Positions 47,584-59,352 of a stretch of 60,000 nt of DNA are shown here, in pieces. Each line of letters begins with the position of its first letter. Within the stretch, counting starts at the first letter, position 1. Under the pieces are notes generated by a model. The model was not told the origin of the DNA. It saw only the letters and a program-made list of their open reading frames with translations, and did not search any database. Origin of the DNA: Bolinopsis microptera (lineage: Eukaryota > Ctenophora > Tentaculata > Lobata > Bolinopsidae); assembly GCF_026151205.1 (NCBI RefSeq), contig NC_087083.1:14012944-14072943 (forward strand), written 5' to 3'. The translations under genes were made by a program, and so were the position numbers.

Positions 47584-50500
47584 ATGAAGGTTTTAATCCC
47601 AATATTTGCCTTGTTGGCCGTGTGCATCGCACGAGAAGGAACAAGCGACGATGAAGCCGACATCAAAGTTTTATTTGACAGTAAGTAACGATAAAAGTTT
47701 GTTTTTTTAGTAACTTATTTTTAGCTACAAAGTATAACACATGCTTTAATGTTAAACTTTTTTTTCCGACTTCAATAGCCCTCTTAAGGTTTTATTTTGA
47801 TCGAGTAAAATTTCCCTACTAGTACTATGCTTATAATAACTATAGTAACAATAGTAACTAAACTTATAGCAACTAAAGTAACTATAGCAACTAAAGTAAC
47901 TATAGCAACTAAAGTAACTATAGCAACTAAAGTAACTATAGCAACTAAAGTAACTATAGCAACTAAAGTAACTATATAGTAACTATAGTAACTAAAGTAA
48001 CTATAGCAACTATGGCAACTAAAGTAACTAAAGTAACTATAGCAACTATAGAACTATAGTAACTAAAGTAACTAAAGTAAATAAAGTAACTATAGCAACT
48101 AAAGTAACTAAAGTAACTAAAGTAACTAAAGTAACTAAAGTAACTAAAGTAACTATAGTAACTATAGTAACTAAAGTAACTATAGCAACTAAAGTAACTA
48201 TAGCAACTAAAGTAACTATAGCAACTAAAGTAACTTTAGTAACCCACTCCAACTACAGATGCGCTGGCTGAGGATGACGTCACGTTAACCCCTGATGATT
48301 ATGAAGAGAGGCTCGCTATATTCGTTCTTAACTTCCTTTCTGGAGACGATGACGAGTAAGTTATTTCTTTAAAATTTTAATTTTTGATATTTTTAAAGCC
48401 ACTTAAACATTTGCTGTATAGATTTTTTTCGTTCATCATGTACAATGCAAACAAAATAGTAAACAGTTGCTTCCGCCAAAATTAAAACAAATGTCCGTTT
48501 GTCATGTCGAATACAGTTATTTCAAAAGATAGCTGTGTCCAAGCACAAGGATTTATATTTTTTTGTGAGGCAACATTTTGCCCCTTGATCGCTAAACTTG
48601 TGAACGTACAAACAAATATTCTTATATTAGTACCCTTCACATATTTGACATTACTATTAGTATCATACCTTCACACATCAGCTATTAGTATTATTCTCTC
48701 ATACCTTCACAATATTAGTCTATATAGTTTCATTATTATAATTTCAGTGATATCGATTTGGACTTGATGTTCACCGCAGAGGAACTTACAGCTATGAACG
48801 GAGCAAAATTGGTACCCGGACTCAAATCAAAACTTCAAGAGGAACTTGCGAAAAGGGTAATTAAGATCATTGTACTCGTAACATATTTAAGCATTTAAAA
48901 CTACTCAACGATTTAATAAATCTGCACAGTTGAGATATCTTCAAATATCAAAGTACTGATTACCAGAGTCAATGATTAATTAGTTGTTCAATTTTTTCTC
49001 AGTCTTTGATCGATCATAGAATAATTTTTGGATTTTAAAATTAATAGCACTATAATATATTTGCACATCATACAATTTCCAAATTCAGATATAGCTTTAC
49101 AAATCTCACCAAACAAATCCCCCAGGGAATTGACCCTTTTGAGGAGCTCAACAAGAGGTCGGTAGCTTATTACGACGGACGAAGAAGTGGAGGAAGAACT
49201 ATTGTCAACACAGCCGTCCATCAGGGAGTCTGTGGAAACTGTTATCTTCACACTTGTAAGTTCAAATAAAGTCCGATAAGGCAGTTAAATCAAATACCGA
49301 TAATAAATGCCTTCGAGCGTTCAAAATCATGTCCGTTCAAAATTGTGTGTAAAACAAATTCCGATAAGGTAATACTTATTGTGCACTCCTCAGTTATTGC
49401 CGCTTTGGAAATCGCCTACGCTAAAGCAACCGGACAGGTCATCAAATTCAGTGAACAGGAAATGACAGATTGCTACAACAATGGTTGCGAGGGTGGAGAT
49501 TACAAGATGGTTACTATTACTATGGGTTATTTGGACAAGCTGAGCTCAAAAGTTGGATATGGAGATTATCTGTCTAAACAGCTAACTTGCAGAATGGACA
49601 CTACTCCCGATGCTCTCAAGGCTATCAAAGTAAATTTCACTTTCACTTTCAAATTCACTTTCTCTTTAACTTTCACTTTCTCGCCATCAAGGTCACACAC
49701 TTGTTCGTTATATTTTATTTTATTTTCACTTTATGGTTCAATTTGATGTGCAATAGAGATATACCAATATTTCATTATTGACATGGGAAATTAGAGGTTT
49801 CTGAAAGTAAACTTACACGAGAATTATCCTCTTGTCAGGTTGTAGATTTCGTGAAACGTTGTAAATAATTTGTAAATAACTTGTAAATAACTTGAAATAA
49901 TTTGTAACTCCAGCTTCTGGTCAGGTTGTAGATTTCGTAGATGTGACCCCTGCCAACGTTGAAGTTGCCATCAGGAAGTACGGAAGTGTTATGACGTGCA
50001 TGAAGTGGGGTGGACCTGGACAAGCTTGTGACATGTCCAACTACCGCAGGGGTTAGTCAATTAGTCGATTAGTTAATTACAAGGAAATTATAAGTCTGTT
50101 ACAAGTCAATAAAAAGTCAATAAAAAGTCAATTACAAGTCAAGAACCAGAAGCTATAATTAAAGGTGGTTAAATAATAAATTTCGCCATATACGGTATTA
50201 TTCACGAGCAGGATGATTACAAGACTAACACATTTATCTAATCCCCATTACTAACGCATTTATCTGCCCCAGGAGCTGTTGTAAACTACCCTGCATACCC
50301 CAAGGGCTGTGACCACGCTGTCCTGATTGTTGGATACACCCCTCATTATTACCTGATCAGGAACTCTCACGGTGCCAACTGGGGAGACCGGGGATACTTC
50401 AAGATCCGACGAGGAACCAACTCGTGTGGTGTTGAACAGGTTTGTTTGTTGTCAAAATCAATTTTAAATCTCAAATACTTTCAGTCTTGCAAGGAAAATA

Positions 50501-53500
50501 AAATGTTTTTCAGCTGAGTGATTCTAACATTACAGTAACCGAGTTCTGCAGTAAATGTAAACAAAATCATTTCTCATAAACAAAAATACAGGACATGGCA
50601 GCTGTGGTAACGGAGGTGCGAGGTAACAAGGGTGGTATCACTTCAAGTGGATGTCCTGCTGATAAGCCTTATCTTTGCGCAAAGATCAACACTTGCTCCG
50701 CTGTCCGATCTTGTACTTCTGCTATCTCCGTGAGTTTATATTAATTATTGAACTAATTAATTAATTGAACTAATCAAATTTTTTTGGATATTATATAAAT
50801 TTGTAATGTCAAATGTGAAAGTTAAGATTGTCCAGAATTTTGATCAGTCTAAGATATACAATTCAACAAATTTACAAACGTTTGATATTAAATGATTGCT
50901 TTAGAGATTATTGTTATTGTATAGTATAAGAGTATAGTAGGTATACTTAGGTATAGTATCCAGAATCATATAATTACTTGTTTAAATTCTCTAATACATT
51001 AACAAACAGGAAAGAGAGGAGGAAGTAATCGTCGCCGAAGAAGAGGTTATCGAACAGATGCTTGCTGAAGAAGTTGAAGAAGAGGTTATGGCCGAAGAAG
51101 AAGAAGTTGTTGAGGTTGAGGTTGAAGAAAGAGAAGCTAGCGATGAGGAGGAGGTTCAGCTTGAAAAGAGAGAAGTCAGAATTCCTGGAGAAAAGAAGAA
51201 GAGAGAAGTTAGAGTACCTGGAAAACTGCAGAGAATACTAAAAAAGGTAACCGAAAGTTGATTAATCTGAAATAGTTAAATGAAAGGAATCCCGAAATAA
51301 AATTAGTGGGGGGGGGGGGGGGGGGAAAGGGGCATGTTAATGTTGTATTATCTTTTAGTTCATATTTCAAATTTAATGTCTAAACTTTTTATACGACCGA
51401 AGTTTTTGTTTGCATCACAAATAATTGTTAACGGCCGTTTTAAAATTTTGGACTTAGCCTTTTGGTCGAAGACTTTGCAGCCGATAATGCTTCCAGCTGA
51501 AAAAACTGTTCACATCAGGCCGAAAGGGTTAACTTTGATTTAACGCTGCCAAAATTAAAATGGGTGCAAAGTTTGCCGGATTTTCAGACTGTTTCGTAGG
51601 CCAATCCTAAGTACTAAAGTATGGCCACTGAGAGTAGGAAGAGCTCAATGCTGAAGAAGAAAACTTTGAGGAGAGAGAGGACGGAAAAAGGAAGAAGAAC
51701 AAAAATAGTGTCCGAATACCCGGAAAATTGCAAAGAATGCTCAAAAAGGTACCTTGTCGCCCCAGGTTGTTTTAAAGGCCAGAAACGCTACAGAAGCTGG
51801 ATAAACTTTTGTTCCAGACATTTTGTTGCTACTCTAAAAGTCTGAAAAATGATGGTTGACCCTATTATGGCATTATGCATGCTAAAAGATGTTTTGAAAG
51901 CCTGATCTTTGCCGGCCTAAAGTCAACCGAAAAATCGAAGAATTGACCGGACCTTTGTTCACCGACTAAAGGACATCTAAAATTTATGTCGCTGAACCTT
52001 GTCCCGAATCGAATGCAAAAACCAAATTCTATTGTTGGTAATTGGTATATTTAAAAAAGTAAACATAAAAGTAAAAAAACATCTGTTTCAAATGCTCAGA
52101 ATTTGCAAGGTTGTTTTTGCTATAAGTTAATTTGAAAACTTTTCAGAGAGGAGCATCCGAGGAGGCTCTTGCTGAATACTTTGCTGAAAGAGAGGCTGAC
52201 GAAGAGTTGGCCGAGGAACTGGAAAAGAGATGTGCTGATCGATCCAGCGTGTAAGTCATGCTATTTTTACTTTACTTTGTTATATTCCTGTTACACTTTT
52301 CATCAAACAATTGGGGTTAGCAGATTATTTTTATTTGCTGCTTACAATTCATCAGCGGATACTTGCACAATTAAGTAACACATTGATCGTAATAAAAAGA
52401 AATCAATTTTAAATAAATAAATAAATCAATTAATAGATATTCTAAAATTTCAGATGTGCGAGAATGAAGGCTTCTGGTCAACTCAAATGTGCTGGTAGAT
52501 ATTTGGCTTTCTGTTCTAAAACATGTGGAGCCTGCGGGTATGGTTAATTATCTTATTTATGCTAAAAATATGTTAAACATTCCTTATTTATGCTAAAAAT
52601 ATGTTAAACATTCCTACCAAATGTAATGAGTGGTACGTAGCCAGTATCAACAGGCAAAACTGCCTGGTTTATACTCGGTACTTACAGCCACAGTTAATCA
52701 AACAATCCTCATATATGAGATTTTAGAGAGGTTCGCTGTTTATCAGTCTCATGATAAGATAATTTTAATACTTTCAACGCTACTATATAACAAATAATTT
52801 GAGCCTGATGAAAGTGTAGCACACTAAAAGCTCGCGTTTTCTCCTAAACAGTAGTTTCAGTTGTCCTATCCAGTCTCTACTACCGGATATTATCCCTAAA
52901 ATCATAATCCTCATATATAGTCATTAGTCATTTATTCCATTTTTGTTCTCAGAAATCACATTTTTAAATTTTCAGTTCGGCCCCCGCTCCTAAGGTTAAA
53001 CCTACTGGAGAAAAGCAAGGAAAATGTATCAAACCAACTATTGCCAACGGTAAGTTATTAATACTCCTGCAACTAATTAACTTAAAATAACTTAAAATAA
53101 CTTAGAATAACTTAAAATAACTTAAAATAACTTAAAATAACTTAAAATAACTTAAAATAACTTAAAATAACTTAAAATAACTTAAAATAACTTAAAATAA
53201 CTTAAAATAACTTAAAATAACTTAAAATAACTTAAAATAACTTAAAATAACTTAAAATAACTTAAAATAACTTAAAATAACTTAAAATAACTTAAAATAA
53301 CTTAAAATAACTTAAAATAACTTAAAATAACTTAAAATAACTTAAAATAACTTAAATAAAATCAACTTTAAAATAAATTAAAACTGACACTAATGTTTTG
53401 TTCAGGTCGTGTAGGTAACGGCAATATCATGCAGCCCGGTGAAGCCTTAAACGTAAGTATTTAACTTAAATTTAACTTCAACTTTAATATATACTACTAC

Positions 53501-55429
53501 TACTACTACTATGTCGGAGCTAAGTCCGATCTACGCCAGAAAACCCCCTCCATATATCCCTGTCCCGCATCAGGGTTCGCAGTTCCTCTTTAGAGTTTGT
53601 CCCAACTTCCTTCAGTAACATAGACAAGTAGCTTTGTCTTGGTCGGCCTTGCTGTGCTCTACCGTGCGTAGGTTCCCATAAGACTAAATCACTGGCAAGT
53701 AGCTCAGGATATATGTACTTTTCTTTAAGCATGGAAATGTATCACTATTAAAATCAATAATGAAATTAATAGCTTATCATCACTCTGCACATTTGAATGA
53801 AATAAATTTCTTGACCTCCATTTTGCCATGGAATACAAGTTTCTGTAATACTTACAGTTTACATGATATTAAGCTTCTGTAATTCAGATCTAATTCGGAT
53901 ATGATTCTTATAAAATTCTGATCTAATTGTGATCTGTTCAGATAAGATGTAACCCCGGTTACACTTTGGTTGGAGGCAAAGCCACTTGTCTGATCCAGAA
54001 CATTTTTACTAACGCAGAAAAAGATGGCCGTCTTCACCCTGAGTGTGTCAAGGTACGTGTTTTATAATGACTACTCACATATTCACATATTCACATATTC
54101 ACATATTCACATATTCACATATTGTGTCAAGGTACGTGTTTTATAATGACTACTCACATATTCACATATTCACATAGTGTGTCAAGGTACGTGTTTTATA
54201 ATGACTACTCACATATTCACATATTCACATATTCACATAGTGTGTCAAGGTACGTGTTCTATAATGACTACTCACATATTCACATATTCACATATTCACA
54301 TAGTGTGTCAAGGTAGGTGTTTTATAATGACTACTCACATACTCACATATTCACATATTTGTATTTTATTTATCATATTCTGATTCAAGGTCCTTCAGAT
54401 CTTAGTCCTTGGTGAAATGATGATAAATTAATAATTAATTAATGATAATGTATGACTAATTATCTCTAATTATCACTAAACAATCGCAAATTCCACAGTT
54501 GGGAGGAAATAGTTTGTCTGGTAACGGTGCCAGCTACACTGGAAACCAGAACACTTACACTGTCGGACCCATGACTTACGAGTGTGACAGCTGGAACAAA
54601 GACGTTTTGAGAGGTTAGTTCTTGTTGTTATAGTAACTATGGGGTTTTGAGAGGTTAGTTCTTGTTGTTATGGAGTTATGGTAACTAGGGGGTTTTGAGA
54701 GGTTAGTTCTTGTTGTTATAGTAACTAGGGGGTTTTGAGAGGTTAGTTCTTATTGTTATGAGGTTATGGTAACTAGGGGGGTTTGAGAGGTTAGTTCTTG
54801 TTGTTATAGTAACACTAACTATGGGGTATTGAGAGGTAAGTTCTTGTTATCATATTTATAGTAAATCGTAAACAATTTATATATTTTTAATACTCCCTTG
54901 TTTCAGGAATTTTGATGAACGAGAAACACGCCATGGCCCTCGCCATCGGAAATCACAATTACTGCAGAAACCCCGGTGGTGTTGAGGTATTTAAAAAACT
55001 TAATTAACTTAATTTGGTTAAAATAATTTATAAATAAAGAAACTTCTGGAAATAATCTTATTTAAATCTAAATTTAGTGCTTATTTCACTCCTTTTCAGC
55101 CAGTACCATTCTGTTTGGGAGCCGCTACCGGAATTGGTAAAATAAATTATTGTTTCGGACACCCCGGATGTGATACTTGCGCTGGAGCTGCTGACAAATA
55201 CGGAGCTGATTATTGTGGTGACGCAAGGTAAAACTTAATGGAAACAAACTATTATTACTTACTTAGGGTTCAGATTCGTTACTCTTAACGAACGTGCTTT
55301 AACAACTAAAACTAAAACTCTTTCAGAAACCTGAGGTTCTGCCTGTACACTGACAAGGCTTCAGCCAACAGAGTTGCAGCTATCCAAGGGAACTGTGCTG
55401 CTACTTGCTGTGCTATTGCTGGGTGTTAA
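47584..55429 (+). CDS. secreted papain-family protease with ShKT, sushi and kringle-like domains, 19 exons
   Basis: Exons: 47584-47680, 48259-48355, 48748-48856, 49126-49255, 49394-49629, 49925-50051, 50273-50439, 50592-50729, 51010-51246, 51638-51748, 52147-52250, 52454-52537, 52976-53049, 53406-53452, 53942-54052, 54499-54613, 54907-54986, 55100-55227, 55327-55429. Phases agree throughout: 764 residues. Signal peptide, then an I29-like prodomain (YEERLAIFVLNF). Peptidase C1 follows at 102-340, with Q134, C140 (QGVCGNCY), H280 (CDHAVLIVGY) and N296. An acidic, Lys/Arg-punctuated region covers about 368-511. ShKT at 512-545 has six Cys directly after a Lys-Arg. A sushi domain at 563-621 has four Cys. 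A kringle-like module (NYCRNPGG) and a C-terminal Cys-rich ShKT/SXC-like region follow. Exon 10 is least certain. Likely extracellular or lysosomal digestion or defence. Confidence 0.88.
47835..48242. repeat. minisatellite of actatagcaactaaagta units in protease intron 1
   Basis: An irregular array of gtaacta, tagcaacta and taaagtaacta blocks, ending just before the exon 2 acceptor. Confidence 0.9.
49831..49945. repeat. duplicated acceptor of protease exon 6
   Basis: tcaggttgtagatttcgt occurs at the true exon 6 start (junction 49924/49925) and again about 86 bases upstream (acceptor at 49838). Between them are ttgtaaataac units. Use of the upstream copy would reach a stop within ten codons. 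Confidence 0.85.
51309..51326. repeat. poly-G tract in protease intron 9
   Basis: About 18 guanines between exons 9 and 10. Confidence 0.85.
53078..53356. repeat. 10-bp array (CTTAAAATAA)n in protease intron 13
   Basis: About 27 near-perfect copies; one early unit has G (cttagaataa). Confidence 0.95.
53498..53735 (-). pseudogene. 3' LINE fragment in protease intron 14
   Basis: A 70-residue minus-strand frame (53520-53732) contains LVLWEPTHGRAQQGRPRQSY and a C-terminal DRDIWRGF. This resembles the end of the 27300-27968 reverse transcriptase (LILWKPSHG, GRPHLTLL, DRKLWRTV). The stop is followed on the minus strand by an (AGT)n microsatellite at 53496-53512, a likely 3' tail. Only the extreme 3' end of the element inserted. 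Confidence 0.75.
54042..54350. repeat. minisatellite spanning the protease exon 15 donor site
   Basis: Five copies of gtgtcaag followed by gtacgtgttttataatgact and a variable run of cacatatt units. Donors fall at 54053 (real), 54132, 54187, 54250 and 54313; the last reads gtaggt. Confidence 0.92.
54604..54850. repeat. minisatellite spanning the protease exon 16 donor site
   Basis: Six copies, 40-48 bases apart, of gttttgagag plus gttagttcttgttgttat. The first is the true exon end (54613/54614). The last has the stronger donor gtaagt. Read-through from exon 16 meets TAG immediately. Confidence 0.9.
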
Positions 55430-58214
55430 ACAACGATGATGTCACCACGCAGTGACGTCATCACGCGATGACGTCGTCGTGTTATGACGTGGTCTCGTAA
55501 GAACAGCTGAGAGTATTGCTATGCAATATTGGCTGATTAACGGAAATGGACATGAATTTATCACGGACAATGGACATTTTCAATTGATTTCATATTTTCA
55601 TAAAATTTGTACTTTGAATATAATGAAATTTTGTTAATAAGTGTGATGAATATAACGAATTGCAATGAATTTCGGTATTTTATTTCTACTAAACAGTAAA
55701 ATTGCGCCCACTCCCTGGACGGAAAAAATAAGCTTATTCATTAAATTATAATATGCATTATGCCTCACTGCTCCAGCCTCCAATTGTAAAAGTAAAATAT
55801 ATTGCCGCCACGGGTGCTACACTACACTACTAGCACAGGTGCTACACTACACTACTAGCACGGGTGCTACACTACACTACTAGCACGGGTGCTACACTAC
55901 ACTACTAGCACAGTAGCACGGGTGCTATGACCACTTTAATTAGTTCAGGTGGTCAAAAATCGCATTATTAACTGTAATTAGGCTATCCATTATCGGTATG
56001 AAATCTTTTATCTAGATAAACAGATAACGATTTAGGTTTTATCTAGATAAAACCGATAAATTTTCTGCTGAAGTTAAAAGCCAAAATTTCACTAGATCTA
56101 ATTGGCGACTGTTATCATTGTTTACCAGTAAACTTGGTACAGCACCATTTCCTTTCTTTTGAAAATATCAGAGCACCAGTTTCCTTCTCCTGACAATAGG
56201 GGTGCACATTCTCCAGAATCCAGATAACAGTAAAGCATCAGATTTCTTCTCCTGAGAACAGTAGATTATCGGTGAATCGTTTTCTTCTCCTATGGAAGAT
56301 TTGGACCAACAGATCCGTCTCCTAGGGAAAATGTATTGCCCCAGAACACTTCTAGAATTTAATTGAGTGCTATGCCGGTATTCCTGACTCCTGTTAACAG
56401 TAACATTCTGGTGCCTGATTCCATAATGATTGTAAGCTAAAATGCCAACACACTCGTTAAGAGAACAATGTCAATAGCATTAAGCTCACAACCAAGTAAA
56501 CTGCCTCTCTTATCAGTTATCATACTAGAAGACGTTTGGGGCTGTTTCTTGGATAACTTGGGAAAAAGGAAAACCAAACCACTCAAATTTCCTTGAAAAG
56601 TCACTAAGATATTTTTTAAATTTAACTGTATTGCGGCAGTATTTTCGGTAATTTGAAGTAAATTTTTATACCGATAAAAATACATTTTATCTAGATGAAC
56701 AGATAACTTTTATTGGCGAATTATCAGAGATAATTGTCGGTTACGATTATCGGAGTGTAATGGTACACCTTAAGCTTTTAAGCCTCCAATTTTTCATTCA
56801 CCAATGGTAGTGGTACCAGCTGTATAGTACAACTACAGTAGCGTGTAGTCATTGGGAAGTGTTGTTGAGTTATTTGTGAATTGTGACTCTATACTCACTG
56901 ATGTCATCAGTAATGATGAAGTGGATTCTTATTTCATCTTTACTTGCAGTAGGTACATGAAAGACATGAATAACTATATAATATGTCCGACAGTCATGGA
57001 CAAAATGAAATAGTACGTGATAAAATAGACCTGAAGTGTAAACCATAAAGACCGCTATCTTCACTCTACGGTAATCCTAACAAATAACAACATGAGCTGG
57101 ACATCTCACCTCATCTTCTTCATAGGAAGCGTTACTTCCCGCGTGTGAAACCCCATTAAAATTCATAATGTGATAACTTTAAGATCACGTATTTACTAGA
57201 CTAGATGAATTTAACTCTCGTGTTATACGTTGTGAAGGTTGTTGTTTCGGATGTTGGGTACTTTAACCTTGATGGGTGTTAGAACATTGTTGTTGTTGTT
57301 GTTAGAATGTCTCTATATTTTGTAAATATTGTTATAATTATAATGAACTCCGAGGTTTTTTTAGTGTGCACAACATTATGAGCATATTACTGTATTACTG
57401 TGTTCTTCGCATGTATAATGAAAACGTACGCGGTGTCCCTTGTTAGTGAGATGTCTCCATGACGATTAACCAACACTAGAGCTATCATGGAGACCGGCCA
57501 CAGTTCAGTCCGGCCACAGTTCAGTAACGAGACGTCCTGTGCTGTGATAAATATTTAAATAGCATTCCCCAAAAACTGTAAACGTAAAGCGAGTACTGGG
57601 TTTTAGCGACATGGTGGAACAATTATCGGGGGTTTCTAGAATTTTTGCTAATAAAGTAGAATTAAACACTGGAACATATATAATTGTTTCGAAAATTCTC
57701 CTGATTTTTGTCTAATTATCACAATACTTCGAATAAATTTTTTTTCCAGAAAAGAACGTTTTGAACAATCGTTCCTTTTGTAGCAGAACATGGTATTACA
57801 AAGGTTTTCATTATCAGGAAATAATTATCTATAAAAATAATAAAATTTAAATCTTGTTAAAAACAAAACGTTTGAAGCTTTGCATAAGACAATCACCAAA
57901 CAATTTACCAACGCTAAGAACCCTACATTTAGCAGAACAGAAAATACCGGTTTTCACTGATAGCCGTAATTAATAATTATATCAAATTAATTCCTGATTA
58001 CAAAAACCTTTGTAATATACCTACGGCCTTTGTTCTCAAACGCTCCATTACTCTGCAAAAACATTTTGCTCGTATTACAATTTATAATTTAAGTCAATCG
58101 TCTCTGCACACTTATAAGATAAGAAAATATTGAAGGTCTGAAATTAAAACGTTATCTAAAATCACTTATTCTCCGATATCTGAACCATTCACTGGTGAAT
58201 GGCCACAACAAATA
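55430..58214. other. 3' flank of the protease gene and gene-free DNA
   Basis: The first 60 bases after the stop hold a run of tgacgtca-like units. A 25-bp array follows at 55810. Between 55980 and 56770, repeated ttatctagataaacagataa-type sequences occur in both orientations, perhaps the remains of a DNA element. 56770-58214 shows nothing recognisable. Confidence 0.55.
55810..55925. repeat. 25-bp minisatellite
   Basis: About 4.5 copies of ggtgctacactacactacta plus gcacg or gcaca. Confidence 0.93.
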
Positions 58215-58981
58215 CAGGGTGGGCCAAAAGTCAGTACCCATACGTTGGCCTTAATAGCTCCGCCGTGTTTTATATTTGAGAGCTGTTGCTTTGCAGATGG
58301 CATACTGTACTTACTGGTTCGAGGATTCCGTCGTCAAAATTTGAAAATTCGAATATTTTAGACCACGCCCATTCAATATTAAAACACCTATATTGTTTTC
58401 TCTGAACATGCTGAACGCCTAATTTTTTCAGAGACGGTAGATTATTAAATGTTGCATATGATCTAAAAACATGAGGCAAAACGGATTAGAAATGACGAAG
58501 TTATCAAGCATTTTCTGTAACTCGTTAACAAAATTGACTGGGTGATTATGTGACACCGTGACACGACACCATAATTGGGCACCCTTAACAATTCCCATAA
58601 AGTTTAACGGGGTAGTTAACGGGGGCACCTTATCACATGATTAGGTAAACCAATCACCTGATCACACGTAATGAATAAACTCGTTATGCTTCATATCTCG
58701 GTCATCTGAGAAGCTACAGTTCTAATTCTTTCAGGACAAACGTAATTCGAATAGCCAAACACAATTCAATAACATTTAGTTTGATCCGACTATCCAAACT
58801 ATCAAATAAATGTGAAAATGAACCTCCATTTGAAAAAAATGAACGCGAATATTTTTCGAGTTGACAAATTCCTCGAACCAGTGGTGGTACTAAGTCATAC
58901 CAGAAAGAAGTATTTAAATTGGGCACTCAGTGACTGAGCTATAAAGGCCAACGTATGGGTACTGACTTTTGGCCCACCCTG
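58215..58981. mobile_element. 767-bp mariner-like MITE
   Basis: Terminal inverted repeats start CAGGGTGGGCCAAAAGTCAG and extend about 48 bases with two mismatches. The element is flanked by TA on both sides (58213-58214 and 58982-58983). TA target duplication and a CAGGGTG-type end fit the Tc1/mariner group. No transposase ORF, so nonautonomous. The near-perfect ends imply recent movement. Confidence 0.92.
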
Positions 58982-58983
58982 TA

Positions 58984-59340
58984 TAATTATTGTTTAATTA
59001 AAGTAATTATTCACAGATCAGGGACGGTCGAGCCTACAACTTTATTATCATTCACAGTAAAATACCGAGACTGGGTAATGGGTCGGTACCGCGCTTTTTT
59101 GACCGGGACCGGTACGGCGGTACCGGGACTGGAAGTGTTGGTACCATGCATGAAGCCTTATCGGTACTTTTGATATTCAGAATCAATTATTTGATTTACT
59201 TACAATTACGGTGAAAATAATTGATTAAAAAACAAAACGTACCTAAATAATTCTTGAAACCTCTGAAGTATCATTGAAACGCGGATCAAAGAAATAACAC
59301 TCACTTTACACAGTCCATATAAACAGAGGTAGTCTACACA
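58984..59340. other. short gene-free stretch
   Basis: Includes a GC-rich patch with several ggtacc and accggg words (59085-59150). No other feature seen. Confidence 0.5.
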
Positions 59341-59352
59341 ATGGTATTGTTC

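Noticed and set aside
57091-57147. Short ORF resembling a signal peptide (MSWTSHLIFFIGSV)
   Set aside because: Ends in a stop after 18 codons with no donor site; likely chance.
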